64,000 nucleotides of DNA from the NCBI RefSeq assembly GCF_000786695.1, contig NZ_CP009962.1, forward strand, positions 5,022,001 through 5,086,000, written 5' to 3'. The notes beneath the pieces are model-generated. The model was not told the DNA's origin and made no database searches. It saw nothing but the letters and a program-made list of their open reading frames with translations. Origin of the DNA: Collimonas arenae (GTDB taxonomy: Bacteria > Pseudomonadota > Gammaproteobacteria > Burkholderiales > Burkholderiaceae_D). Shown here in pieces: positions 51,035-59,989 of this stretch. Made by a program: the position numbers and the translations under genes. Each line of letters starts with the position of its first letter. Position 1 is the stretch's first letter.

Positions 51035-51655
51035 TTAGCCCAGCAAATCGGCGGCGTCGATAATGCGTTGGGCCACCTCGGACAATTTCAGATTCTTGTC
51101 CATTGCCAGCCGGCGCAGCTTTTGATAAGCCTCCTGCTCGCTCAGCTTATGGTGCTCCATCAGCAAGCCTTTGGCCCGCTCCAGCACTTTGCGCTCGGCC
51201 AGTTTCAGCTTGGTGTCGGATAACTCAGCAAGCGATTTCTGCTCTTGCCGGAAGCGCGCCAAAGCGACATCCAGTACCGGCTTGATGCGCGCTGTCTGTA
51301 GACCCGCCACGATGTAGGCGGACACTCCGGCGGCCATGGCGGCATCCATGCTGGAGGTCTTTGCATCCTCGGTAAACAAGACGATGGGACGGCGCGCATC
51401 GCGGGTTGCCACCACCACGTGTTCCAGTACATCGCGGGCGTTGGATTCGGCATCCACGATGATCATGTCAGGTTGCAACTGAGCAATTCTCTCAGGCAGA
51501 TAAAGGTCGGCCGGAAGCGAGGCGACGATGTTGTAGCCGGCTTCCAGCAAACCGATGCGCAAGTCCTTGCCACGCGCGGCCTGGACCGCAAACGCAGGGT
51601 CGTCTTCACCCTCAATGGCGACCGGATTGACAACAACGATACGTAGACTTTGCAT
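51035..51655 (-). CDS. nasT: NasT-like ANTAR antiterminator (response-regulator fold)
   Basis: 206 residues. N-terminal receiver-like domain (about 1-125; LRIVVVN start, PDMIIVDAES with a central Asp) and C-terminal ANTAR RNA-binding domain (about 145-206; ERAKGLLMEHHKLSEQEAYQKLRRLAMDKNLKLSEVAQRII). In Azotobacter and others NasT binds the leader of nitrate assimilation operons and is held by NasS without nitrate. Start at 51655 because MQSLRIVV begins the first strand; the open frame extends upstream to a GTG at 51775 lying in the pyrC hairpin. No nasS is seen in the window. Confidence 0.92.
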   Translation of the reverse strand: MQSLRIVVVNPVAIEGEDDPAFAVQAARGKDLRIGLLEAGYNIVASLPADLYLPERIAQLQPDMIIVDAESNARDVLEHVVVATRDARRPIVLFTEDAKTSSMDAAMAAGVSAYIVAGLQTARIKPVLDVALARFRQEQKSLAELSDTKLKLAERKVLERAKGLLMEHHKLSEQEAYQKLRRLAMDKNLKLSEVAQRIIDAADLLG

Positions 51656-51767
51656 GCTTGAAACCCGCGTCCGGAGATGACTTAGTGAGTTACGGTTAGA
51701 CAGGATGGAAGCCCCTTTATCCATCCCTGCCGTACATGCATGCAAAAATCGCACCAAGTCGATGCGA

Positions 51768-51790
51768 CAGGCCACCGGAGAGGTGGCCTG
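51768..51790 (-). terminator. Hairpin after pyrC
   Basis: CAGGCCACC (51768-51776) and GGTGGCCTG (51782-51790) form a perfect 9-bp stem with a 5-base loop directly after the pyrC stop. There is no T-run on the minus side, so termination may be weak or factor-dependent. Confidence 0.55.
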
Positions 51791-51796
51791 ATAACT

Positions 51797-52831
51797 TTAT
51801 ATCAACTGCCAATCGATTGTTTCACCACCGTTCAGGGGCACCACGGTGGTTTCGCCCAGAGGCAATTCGGCCGGCAAGGTCCAGGGCTGGCGTTTCAATG
51901 TCACGCTGCCTTGGTTGCGCGGCAGGTTATAGAAAGCCGGACCGTTAAAGCTGGCGAATGCTTCTAGCTGATCCAGCGCACCGGCCTGGTCGAAAGCTTG
52001 TGCGTACAGTTCCATCGCATGCAAGGCCGTGTAGCAGCCGGCGCAACCGCAAGCGTGTTCTTTCAAACCCTTGGGGTGCGGCGCCGAGTCGGTACCGAGG
52101 AAGAAGCGCTTGCTGCCGGAAGTTACCGCACGCACCAGCGCCTGGCGATGTTCTTCGCGCTTCAATACCGGCAGGCAGTAATAATGCGGACGAATCCCGC
52201 CCTTGAAGATTTCGTTGCGGTTGTACAGCAGATGATGTGCCGTGACGGTAGCGGCAACCGGACCGTCAGCGCTCTCGACGTACTGGGCCGCGTCCTTGGT
52301 GGTGATGTGCTCAAACACCACTTTCAGCTCCGGCATGTCGCGCCGCAACGGCTGCATCACGCGATCGATGAAAACGGCTTCGCGATCGAAAATATCGATG
52401 GCCGGATCGGTCACTTCGCCATGCACCAGGAAAGGCATGCCCAGTTCCTGCATCGTTTCCAGCGTCTTGTAGCACTTGGTCAAGTCGGTTACACCGGCAT
52501 CCGAATTGGTAGTGGCGCCAGCCGGATAGAGTTTTACCGCATGCACAAAGCCGCTGTCCTTGGCGCGCCGGATTTCATCGGGCGGGGTATTGTTGGTCAG
52601 GTACAGCGTCATCAGGGGTTCAAACGCCAGATCAGACGGCAGCGCCGCCAGGATGCGCTCGCGGTAAGCCCCAGCCTGTGCAGTGGTGGTCACCGGCGGC
52701 TTCAGGTTAGGCATCACGATGGCGCGGCCGAACTGGCGCGCGCTGTGCGGCAGCACGCTCGCCATGGCGACGCCGTCGCGCAGGTGCAAGTGCCAGTCGT
52801 CGGGCCGGGTAATGGTCAAGGTATCAGTCAT
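51797..52831 (-). CDS. pyrC: PyrC, dihydroorotase
   Basis: Third step of pyrimidine synthesis, cyclising carbamoyl-aspartate; zinc enzyme. 344 residues, class II like E. coli PyrC. Metal motif HLHLRDG (His14, His16), carboxylated Lys in [18 protein letters not shown], and the C-terminal [21 protein letters not shown]. The ATG at 52831 overlaps the end of the AAA ATPase gene by 8 bases; an alternative ATG two codons upstream (52837) cannot be excluded. Confidence 0.97.
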   Translation of the reverse strand: MTDTLTITRPDDWHLHLRDGVAMASVLPHSARQFGRAIVMPNLKPPVTTTAQAGAYRERILAALPSDLAFEPLMTLYLTNNTPPDEIRRAKDSGFVHAVKLYPAGATTNSDAGVTDLTKCYKTLETMQELGMPFLVHGEVTDPAIDIFDREAVFIDRVMQPLRRDMPELKVVFEHITTKDAAQYVESADGPVAATVTAHHLLYNRNEIFKGGIRPHYYCLPVLKREEHRQALVRAVTSGSKRFFLGTDSAPHPKGLKEHACGCAGCYTALHAMELYAQAFDQAGALDQLEAFASFNGPAFYNLPRNQGSVTLKRQPWTLPAELPLGETTVVPLNGGETIDWQLI

Positions 52832-53582
52832 CTTCATTCTCTTCTGCAAAAAGTTGCTCCAACATGGCTGCCGGATTATTCAGGAAATGGCGGGTAGTCG
52901 TATAGTGTTCGGTGTCTTCGTAGCGGGTTTCAGCCAGCCCGCTCTGGTCCAGCAGATAGATCCTGGCATGCGGATAGGCAAGCAGAATCGGCGAATGCGT
53001 GGCGATGATGAACTGACAGCGGTCTTGCGCCAGCTTATGAATGATCGCCAGCGCCGTCAGTTGGCGGTTGGGCGAAAGCGCGGCCTCGGGTTCATCCAGC
53101 ATGTAAAAGCCATCAGGCTGGAATTTGTTTTGCAGCAACGCCAGGAAAGACTCGCCATGCGATTGCCGGTGCAAACCCTTGTCGCCATAGGAGTGATGCA
53201 CCCGGCCAGCGCCCTCTTCCAATTCTTCTTCATAGGTGGCCAGATTGAAAAAACTCTCGGCGCGCAGGAAGTAGCCATTCCTTGGCCGTTTGAAACTCTT
53301 CACTGTGCGCAGATAGCTGTGCAACTCGGAATGGGCATCGGCAGTAGAGAAACGCGCATTTCTGGTGCCTCCTTCGGCGTTGAAACCCCAGGCAATCGCC
53401 ATCGCTTCCATCAGGGTCGATTTGCCTGCGCCATTCTCGCCCACCAGGAAAGTCACCTCCGGATGAAACTCGATCTGCTCCAGCTCCCGCACCGCAGGAA
53501 TGCTGAAAGGATAGGCATCGTAGTCAATCGCCATGTCGGGATTGAGTTTCAGACTGCGCAGATAGGGTTTGACGGAGAGCAT
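52824..53582 (-). CDS. AAA family ATPase (SMC/RecF-like, AAA_21 type), function unknown
   Basis: 252 residues. Walker [16 protein letters not shown] (near residue 50), ABC-like region [14 protein letters not shown], Walker [17 protein letters not shown], and an H-loop [18 protein letters not shown]. It is a stand-alone, compact head domain with no long coiled coil, and no nuclease (TOPRIM) domain is visible. Similar small ATPases are chromosomal and often annotated only by domain. It overlaps pyrC by 8 bases, so the two are probably co-transcribed; a functional link is not implied. Confidence 0.8.
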   Translation of the reverse strand: MLSVKPYLRSLKLNPDMAIDYDAYPFSIPAVRELEQIEFHPEVTFLVGENGAGKSTLMEAMAIAWGFNAEGGTRNARFSTADAHSELHSYLRTVKSFKRPRNGYFLRAESFFNLATYEEELEEGAGRVHHSYGDKGLHRQSHGESFLALLQNKFQPDGFYMLDEPEAALSPNRQLTALAIIHKLAQDRCQFIIATHSPILLAYPHARIYLLDQSGLAETRYEDTEHYTTTRHFLNNPAAMLEQLFAEENEDD

Positions 53583-53692
53583 GGTACGGCGGAGGTTTTG
53601 ATGGCGTCATTTTACCGCAGCCGGGATAATACCCCCGCGAAAGACCTGGCTTTCCCTGTACGACTCAGCTCCGAACCAAGATCGGATGGGCA

Positions 53693-53728
53693 ATAAAAAA
53701 GCCGCCCGGTATTGATCCGGAACGGCTT
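53693..53728 (-). terminator. Rho-independent terminator of the glt operon
   Basis: AAGCCG (53699-53704) pairs with CGGCTT (53723-53728), with an inner CCGG/CCGG, followed on the minus strand by TTTTTTATTG. It lies 25 bases after the gltL stop. Confidence 0.8.
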
Positions 53729-53752
53729 CTGATCCTGCAAAAATCCGGATGG

Positions 53753-54478
53753 TCAGTGAATGATCTTCGCCAGGAAGTCACGCGCGCGATCGGAGCGCGG
53801 CGCACCGAAGAACTCTTCCTTGCGGCAGTCTTCTACTACCAGGCCTTTATCCATGAACACTACGCGGTTGGCGACCTTCTTGGCGAAACCCATTTCATGT
53901 GTAACCACCATCATGGTCATGCCTTCTTGCGCCAGGCCGACCATTACGTCCAGCACTTCGTTGATCATTTCCGGATCGAGGGCCGAAGTCGGCTCGTCGA
54001 ACAGCATTGCGATCGGATCCATCGACAACGCACGGGCAATCGCCACGCGTTGCTGCTGGCCGCCCGACAACTGGCCTGGGAACTTGTCCTTCTGTGCGAT
54101 CAGGCCAACGCGGTCCAGGTATTTCAACCCCTTTTCGTTCGCTTCATCCTGGCTACGGCCGAGCACCTTGACCTGGCCGATAGTCAGGTTTTCACGGATC
54201 GACATGTGCGGGAACAGTTCGAAATTCTGGAACACCATGCCGATGCGCGCACGCAGTTTCGACAGGTTGGTTTTCGGATCGCCGACCGAGACGCCGTCGA
54301 CCGTGATCACGCCCTTTTGAAACGGTTCGAGGCCGTTGACAGTTTTGATCAGCGTTGATTTACCTGAACCCGACGGTCCGCACACGACGACCACGTCGCC
54401 CTTGGCCACTTGCGTGGTGCAATCGGTCAAGACTTGAAACTGACCGTACCATTTGCTGACGTTATCTAACTTAATCAT
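53753..54478 (-). CDS. gltL: GltL, glutamate/aspartate ABC transporter ATP-binding protein
   Basis: 241 residues, polar amino acid uptake class. Walker A GPSGSGKSTLIKTVNG, signature LSGGQQQRVAIARAL, Walker B AMLFDEPTSALDPEMI. Last gene of gltIJKL; ends in a terminator. Which amino acid is carried is inferred from the whole operon's likeness to E. coli gltIJKL. Confidence 0.93.
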   Translation of the reverse strand: MIKLDNVSKWYGQFQVLTDCTTQVAKGDVVVVCGPSGSGKSTLIKTVNGLEPFQKGVITVDGVSVGDPKTNLSKLRARIGMVFQNFELFPHMSIRENLTIGQVKVLGRSQDEANEKGLKYLDRVGLIAQKDKFPGQLSGGQQQRVAIARALSMDPIAMLFDEPTSALDPEMINEVLDVMVGLAQEGMTMMVVTHEMGFAKKVANRVVFMDKGLVVEDCRKEEFFGAPRSDRARDFLAKIIH

Positions 54479-54551
54479 GAGTATTTCTCCTAATTCCTGA
54501 ATTCTGTTTTGCAGGTGGCAGCCTACCCGTCAACGGACAGGCTGCCGTCCT

Positions 54552-55247
54552 TTATCGAATAATCGCAACCTTGTGCTGCAGCTTCTTGACCAGCGTCGAC
54601 AAACCGAAGCTCATCACGAAGTACACCACGGCGACAAACATATACATTTCCACCAGACGGCCGTCACGCTGCGCGATCTTCGAGGCAACGGTAACGAAGT
54701 CCGGTACCGAGCCCAGCACGTAGACCAGCGAGACGTCCTGGAACAGCACGATGGTTTGCGTCAGCAAGATCGGGATCATGTTGCGGAACGCTTGCGGCAG
54801 CACCACATTGCCCATCATCTGCCAGTAGTTCATGCCGAGCGCGTAGCCGGCAGAAACCTGGCCGCGTGGAATCGACTGGATCCCCGAACGCATGATTTCG
54901 CAATAGTAAGCTGCTTCAAACAGGATGAAGGTAATCAACGCAGATGAAAACGCGCCGACCTGCACCGGTTCCTTCGCGCCGATGATCCAGGCGCCGATAT
55001 ACGGCACCAGGAAGTAGAACCAGAAAATCACCAGCACCAGCGGCACCGAGCGGATCAGGTTGACATAGCTGGTGGCGATCAGCGAGATGGTCTTGCTGTG
55101 CGACAAACGCATCATCGCCAGCACGGTGCCAAACAAGATACCGCCGACCATCGCCACCAGTGTCAGTGTCAGCGTGAACTTCATGCCGGTGGTGAACAGG
55201 TAGAACCAGGAACGCTGGATGACGTCAAAATCGAAATTCGAAAACAT
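54552..55247 (-). CDS. gltK: GltK, glutamate/aspartate ABC transporter permease
   Basis: 231 residues with five predicted membrane helices and the HisM/GlnP-type core: LIRSVPLVLVIFWFYF and the EAA loop SAGYALGMNYWQMMGNVVLPQAFRNM. Starts 2 bases after gltJ and pairs with it as the heterodimeric channel. Confidence 0.93.
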   Translation of the reverse strand: MFSNFDFDVIQRSWFYLFTTGMKFTLTLTLVAMVGGILFGTVLAMMRLSHSKTISLIATSYVNLIRSVPLVLVIFWFYFLVPYIGAWIIGAKEPVQVGAFSSALITFILFEAAYYCEIMRSGIQSIPRGQVSAGYALGMNYWQMMGNVVLPQAFRNMIPILLTQTIVLFQDVSLVYVLGSVPDFVTVASKIAQRDGRLVEMYMFVAVVYFVMSFGLSTLVKKLQHKVAIIR

Positions 55248-55249
55248 GA

Positions 55250-56002
55250 TTAATGGCCTCCTGTGTTCGCACTGCCAGAGGCAATAAATCCTGGAATCGC
55301 AATGGCTTTTTCAAGCCAGCGGGCCAGCAACAAGGCGATACCCGAAATGAGCACATAGATCACTGTAGCGCCAGTCAGGGATTCGAAAGTCTGGAACGTA
55401 AATTCACGCATTGAATAAGTCGCCGCAGTCAGTTCCACCAGGCCGATGGTCAATGCGACCGAGCTGTTCTTGATGATCGCTGCAAATTCGTTGGTCAGGG
55501 ACGGAATGATGATCCGGAACGACATCGGCAGCAATACGTAGCGATATGTTTGTGGCAACGTCAGACCAAGTGCAGTACCCGCCAGCTTTTGGCCACGGGG
55601 CAGTGCATTAATGCCAGCGGAGACCTGTACGGCAATCCGCGACGACGTAAAGAAACCAAGCGCCAGGAAGGCGGTAATGAACGACGCATTCGGCAGGCTT
55701 TTGAGCCAGTTGCCAATGCTCGCAGGTACAATTTCCGGCATCACGAAATACCAGAGGAACATCTGAACGATTAATGGGATGTTACGAAATAGTTCGACGT
55801 AGCCGTTGGCCAGGCGTACTGCCCACTTGTTCGGCATGGTGCGAATCGTACCGATCACCGTACCGATGACCAGCGCCATGATCCAGGCTGAAATAGACAA
55901 CGCAAGCGTCCATTTCAAACCGGCCAGCAAGGTGTCCATGTAAGTGCTGACACCGTCGGGAGACTCTTGCCAGAAGATACCCCAGTTCCAGTTGTAATGC
56001 AT
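55250..56002 (-). CDS. gltJ: GltJ, glutamate/aspartate ABC transporter permease
   Basis: 250 residues from the ATG at 56002, preceded by GAGGGGACTTAAT; an earlier in-frame ATG at 56110 lacks support. The N-terminus MHYNWNWGIFW is typical of GltJ. Core FRNIPLIVQMFLWYFV and EAA loop LAGTALGLTLPQTYRYVLLPMSFRII. Lies downstream of gltI across a 178-base gap with a hairpin. Confidence 0.93.
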   Translation of the reverse strand: MHYNWNWGIFWQESPDGVSTYMDTLLAGLKWTLALSISAWIMALVIGTVIGTIRTMPNKWAVRLANGYVELFRNIPLIVQMFLWYFVMPEIVPASIGNWLKSLPNASFITAFLALGFFTSSRIAVQVSAGINALPRGQKLAGTALGLTLPQTYRYVLLPMSFRIIIPSLTNEFAAIIKNSSVALTIGLVELTAATYSMREFTFQTFESLTGATVIYVLISGIALLLARWLEKAIAIPGFIASGSANTGGH

Positions 56003-56138
56003 ATTAAGTCCCCTCTCACTCTCTAACTCACTGCCGCTACTGCTTGAAACCACTTGAATGTGCGCCGGAACTACTGCCATCCGGCGCATATGACAATGAA
56101 AATTGTGCAATGCAGCAAATTGATTCCAGAAACAAAAG

Positions 56139-56156
56139 GGGAGGCTTACGCCTCCC
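56139..56156 (-). promoter_or_regulatory. Stem-loop between gltI and gltJ
   Basis: GGGAGGC (56139-56145) and GCCTCCC (56150-56156) with loop TTAC, flanked by AAA/TTT. On the minus strand the downstream side reads CTTTTG. It lies 25 bases after the gltI stop and may attenuate or stabilise the message so that binding protein exceeds permease, as in other binding-protein operons. Confidence 0.65.
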
Positions 56157-56180
56157 TTTCATTTCTTCAGATCGCCAATC

Positions 56181-57128
56181 TTATTTTTTCTTCAACGATT
56201 GTTTTTGCGCTTCTGGCACGACAGCGTACACAGCCGGATCGCTGGAGTCGGTCGGATGGGCAAATGCCGCCTTCAATTGCGGGCTCATCGGCACATTCAG
56301 GTTGACGCCTTTAGGAGGAATCGGCTTCAAGAACCATTTTGCGTAGATGTCGTTGACCGCGCCCGATTTGTAGAGGCTGGTCAGCGCACCGTCGACTGCT
56401 GCCTTGAAAGCAGGATCGTCCTTGCGCTCGATGATGCCGTATGGCTCAACCGACAGCGCTTCGGTAGTGATTGCATAGTCGTTAGGCGCACGCGAGCTTG
56501 CTGCCAGCGAAGCCAACAGGATGTCATCCATCACGAACGCCACTGCACGGCCGGTTTCAACCATCAGGAACGCTTCAGCGTGGTCCTTGGCAGCCAGGAT
56601 GTTCATGCCGAGGTTGCGCTCGCCATTGAGGATCGTGATCTGCTTCAGGTTCGACGTGCCGGAAGTCGAAACGATCGTCTTGCCCTTCAGATCATCCAGC
56701 GTCTTGATGTTGGACGATTTCTTGGCCAGGATACGGTTTGCCGTGACGAACATGGTCGGGGCAAAAGAAACAACTTTTTGACGATCAGCATTGTTGGTGG
56801 CGGAATCGCAGGACAGGTCGATTGTGCCGTTGGCGATCAGCGGAACGCGGGTAGCCGATGTCACTGGCACCATCTTGACGTTCAGTGCTGTCATGCCCAG
56901 CTGCTTTTGAATCGCAGTGGCGGCCTTCAGGCACAGGTCGATCGAATAGCCTTGATACGATTGCTTGTCATCCAGGTAAGCAAAAGGAATGGAAGAATCG
57001 CGCACACCCAGGGTAATGGTGCCGGTATCTTTGATTTTTTTGAGTGTTCCGGTCAGTTCTTGCGCTTGCACGGAGCTAACCAGCACTCCCAGGCCAACCA
57101 AAGCAACGACCAATTTCGATGACATCAT
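56181..57128 (-). CDS. gltI: GltI, glutamate/aspartate periplasmic binding protein
   Basis: 315 residues from the ATG at 57128 (GGGAG five bases upstream). Sec signal peptide, cleaved near VQA-QE (about residue 22). SBP family 3: GYSIDLCLKAATAI, VPVTSATRVPLIANGTIDLSCDSATNNADRQ. First gene of gltIJKL. A second, related binding protein gene lies 197 bases upstream. Confidence 0.92.
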   Translation of the reverse strand: MMSSKLVVALVGLGVLVSSVQAQELTGTLKKIKDTGTITLGVRDSSIPFAYLDDKQSYQGYSIDLCLKAATAIQKQLGMTALNVKMVPVTSATRVPLIANGTIDLSCDSATNNADRQKVVSFAPTMFVTANRILAKKSSNIKTLDDLKGKTIVSTSGTSNLKQITILNGERNLGMNILAAKDHAEAFLMVETGRAVAFVMDDILLASLAASSRAPNDYAITTEALSVEPYGIIERKDDPAFKAAVDGALTSLYKSGAVNDIYAKWFLKPIPPKGVNLNVPMSPQLKAAFAHPTDSSDPAVYAVVPEAQKQSLKKK

Positions 57129-57325
57129 AGCAACTCCCGTTAAAAAATTATCTGTATAGTTTAACAAACTCACTGCAGCCGCAGCAGACTTATACCTATG
57201 CTTATTGTTTATTTTTAGCTCTCCTCCAAAAAATGCCGGCCTCCCCGCCTGTACAAAATGTCAATAACGATCGATTTTCTTGTTCTTGTCTTCTTGCTAC
57301 AACTTGGCACGCTGCGCGCTATGGC

Positions 57326-58258
57326 TTAATTTCCGACATGATCTGACGGGAAGCGCAACGACTCTCTAAAAAGATAGCCCATAGGCATGTTCAACGTAAG
57401 ATTATTTTTTGCCGGTATCGCACTCAGGAACCACTTTGAATACAGCTTGTAGATCTCGCCATCATGAATGATGCGGCCCATTTCGCGATCCACTAGCGCT
57501 TTGTATGCCGGATCGCCCTTCGGCAGCATGATAGCGTAAGGCTCTGTTGTCAAAGGATCGCCGACAATCGCATAAGCGGCCGGATCCTTGGCAGTTGCTT
57601 TCAAGCCATACAGCAGCACGTCATCCATCACAAAAGCGTCCGCCTTCTTGTCTTCCACCATCTTGAACGACTCGTTGTGGTCGTGTCCTTCCAGCACCGT
57701 CATGTTGAGCGAACGGACCTGGCCGCGGTCTTCCAGCGATTTGACGCTAGTCGTGCCTTTGGTCGTCACCACTCTTTTATCGCGCAGATCCGGCCAGTTC
57801 TTGATCTTGTCGTCGACCCTGACGATCATGCGCGACGACGCCATGAAGTGCGCAATGGTGAAGTCTACCTTCTTGCGCCGCTCCGCGTTATTCGTGGTCG
57901 AACCGCATTCCAGATCCGCTTTTCCACCCGAAATCACATCGATACGGTTGGACGAAGTCACCGGTACATAGGCGATATTCAATTGCGGCAACTTTAATTG
58001 TTGCTTTACCGCATCTGCTATTTTCAAGCACAGGTCAATCGCGTAGCCCACCGGTTTTTTATCCTGGTCCAGAAAAGAGAAGGGAAAAGATGCCTCTCTG
58101 TACGCGATTGTAATGGTCTTGCTATCGCGGATCCTGGCTAGCACGTCTTCCGCATGCGCCGTCATTGCACTCAAACCGAGGCTGAAGATCAATGCTACGC
58201 CCAAGCCATTTTTACGCCACGCGGTTACGCCGCTGCCACTACATTCCCTGATGTCCAC
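57326..58258 (-). CDS. Second amino-acid ABC transporter substrate-binding protein (GltI-like)
   Basis: 310 residues, SBP family 3, clearly homologous along its length to the neighbouring GltI (GYAIDLCLKIADAV, VPVTSSNRIDVISGGKADLECGSTTNNAERR). Signal peptide ends near AHA-ED (about 36). The start codon is GTG at 58258, preceded by GGGAG at a good distance. No permease or ATPase follows directly, so it may deliver a related substrate to the GltJKL complex; this is inference. Confidence 0.88.
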   Translation of the reverse strand: MDIRECSGSGVTAWRKNGLGVALIFSLGLSAMTAHAEDVLARIRDSKTITIAYREASFPFSFLDQDKKPVGYAIDLCLKIADAVKQQLKLPQLNIAYVPVTSSNRIDVISGGKADLECGSTTNNAERRKKVDFTIAHFMASSRMIVRVDDKIKNWPDLRDKRVVTTKGTTSVKSLEDRGQVRSLNMTVLEGHDHNESFKMVEDKKADAFVMDDVLLYGLKATAKDPAAYAIVGDPLTTEPYAIMLPKGDPAYKALVDREMGRIIHDGEIYKLYSKWFLSAIPAKNNLTLNMPMGYLFRESLRFPSDHVGN

Positions 58259-58390
58259 ACTGTTCTCCCGTTGATATGCGCTAATGTTGTCGAACTATTT
58301 TTATGTCCTGAATATGCTAAACATGCAATATTCAAGCCAGCTGCTTAGCTGCCCGCGGCGATTGCCTTTCATCGCTCTTAGATAAGCAAA

Positions 58391-58453
58391 CGCCCCGAAT
58401 TTTACCGGGGCCAGATACCACAAACGCAAACGGCGGCTGCCGTTTGCGTTTGT
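58391..58453 (-). terminator. Double hairpin after gdhA
   Basis: ACAAACGCAAACGGC (58420-58434) and GCCGTTTGCGTTTGT (58439-58453) form a perfect 15-bp stem with a 4-base loop. A second stem CCCCG/CGGGG lies at about 58393-58410. Neither has a long T-run on the minus strand, but their place 43 bases after the gdhA stop fits transcript ending or 3' protection. Confidence 0.65.
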
Positions 58454-58496
58454 ACAAAAATATTTCGACTATAACTTCAAGTTAGCGCGACATCAA

Positions 58497-59783
58497 TCAA
58501 GGATACAAACCGCGCATTTCGCGCGCCTGCAATACCCGCGTACATGCAACGATAAACGCCGCGGTACGCAGTGAGACCTTCTTCTCCTCAGCCAATTGCC
58601 AAACCGCTGTGAACGCTTCGCGCATGATGCGGGTGAGGCGCAAATTGATTTCGTCTTCGGTCCAGAAAAAGCTGGAAAAGTCCTGTACCCATTCGAAATA
58701 ACTCACGGTCACGCCACCGGCATTGGCGATCACGTCAGGAACGATCAACACGCCTTTTTCATGCAGGATGTCGTCGGCTGCGGGGCTGGTCGGACCATTC
58801 GCGCCTTCGAGAATGATCTTGGCGCGGATCTTGCCGGCGTTTTCAACAGTGATTTGCTGTTCCAGCGCTGCAGGCACCAAAATATCGCAATCCACCGCCC
58901 AAAACTGCGCACGGTCGCTGACTTCATCGCCGCCGCTGAAACCGGCAACGCTGCCGGTTTCCTGCACGTGGGCTTGCAACGCCGCCACGTCCAGGCCGCT
59001 GTCGCGCACGATGGTAGTTTTATGATCTTGCACCGCTACCACTTTGGCGCCGGCTTCCGAAAACAAACGCGCCGCAATGCTGCCGACATTACCGAAACCC
59101 TGCACCGCGATCTTGGCGCCATGGATATCCAGGCCGCGCTTGACCGCTGCTTCGCAACCAACCACGAATACGCCGCGACCAGTGGCTTCGCGCCGTCCCA
59201 GGCTTCCGCCCAGGGAAATCGGCTTGCCGGTCACCACGCCTGAAGCCGTGCTGCCCTGGTTCATGGAATAGGTATCCATCATCCATGCCATGATCTGTTC
59301 GTTGGTGTTGACGTCCGGCGCCGGAATGTCTTTATTCGGGCCGATGATGATGCCAATCTCGCTGGTGTAGCGACGCGTCATGCGTTGCAGCTCGCCTTGC
59401 GACAGAGTCTTCGGATCAACCCGGATGCCGCCCTTGGCGCCGCCGTACGGCACGTTGACAGCGGCGTTCTTGACCGTCATCCAGGCCGACAGCGCCATCA
59501 CTTCCGACAGGGTCACGTCCTGGTGAAAACGTACGCCGCCCTTGCCTGGGCCGCGCGATGTATTGTGCTGGACCCGGTAGCCTTCGAAGTGGGCAATGGT
59601 GCCGTCGTCACGTTCGATCGGGACGTCGACGATCAGCATCCGCTTCGGACGCTTCATGGTTTCAACCCAGCGGGCCAGGTTGCCGAGATAAGGGGTAACG
59701 CGGTCGATTTGTTCGAGATAGTCGCCCCATGGGCCGATGCCATGTTGCGAGAGATAGGATGGAACTTCGTGCTTGATAGTCAT
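58497..59783 (-). CDS. gdhA: GdhA, glutamate dehydrogenase (Glu/Leu/Phe/Val dehydrogenase family)
   Basis: 428 residues, hexameric class I-type size. Substrate Lys region [13 protein letters not shown] and the catalytic-lysine motif [14 protein letters not shown] are present, then the Rossmann loop [24 protein letters not shown] upstream of the ATG at 59783. Interconverts glutamate and 2-oxoglutarate plus ammonia; the direction and NAD/NADP choice are not certain. Placement next to glutamate uptake genes favours a catabolic role. A divergent arrangement is absent; the LysR gene follows upstream on the same strand. Confidence 0.95.
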   Translation of the reverse strand: MTIKHEVPSYLSQHGIGPWGDYLEQIDRVTPYLGNLARWVETMKRPKRMLIVDVPIERDDGTIAHFEGYRVQHNTSRGPGKGGVRFHQDVTLSEVMALSAWMTVKNAAVNVPYGGAKGGIRVDPKTLSQGELQRMTRRYTSEIGIIIGPNKDIPAPDVNTNEQIMAWMMDTYSMNQGSTASGVVTGKPISLGGSLGRREATGRGVFVVGCEAAVKRGLDIHGAKIAVQGFGNVGSIAARLFSEAGAKVVAVQDHKTTIVRDSGLDVAALQAHVQETGSVAGFSGGDEVSDRAQFWAVDCDILVPAALEQQITVENAGKIRAKIILEGANGPTSPAADDILHEKGVLIVPDVIANAGGVTVSYFEWVQDFSSFFWTEDEINLRLTRIMREAFTAVWQLAEEKKVSLRTAAFIVACTRVLQAREMRGLYP

Positions 59784-59989
59784 ACGTTTGCGCGCTCCTG
59801 GAAGTAGCAGACCGGCCCCCGTATGAAAGATTGCAGCAGGGGCGAAATCGATCTAGTGGCGAATCGTAGGACAACGGCATGGGGCATTGCCAATGCTTTG
59901 TGCGCATGTAACTATGCAATTTTTGCATGATTATCTATTATGCAATTTCCATGCCGAAAGCATGGTCACTCCTTGCTCCCTCAACGCCG

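Noticed and set aside
51656..51775. N-terminal extension of the nasT frame to a GTG
   Set aside because: The extension falls in the hairpin after pyrC and precedes the first strand of the receiver-like domain, so the ATG at 51655 is preferred.
52824..53582. Anti-phage ATPase system (Septu/OLD-like)
   Set aside because: No nuclease domain or partner effector gene is next to it; neighbours are housekeeping genes (pyrC, gltL).
57303..57320. TTGGCAC sequence resembling a sigma54 -24 element near the glt genes
   Set aside because: It is on the plus strand, facing away from the genes, and lacks a TTGC at the -12 position.
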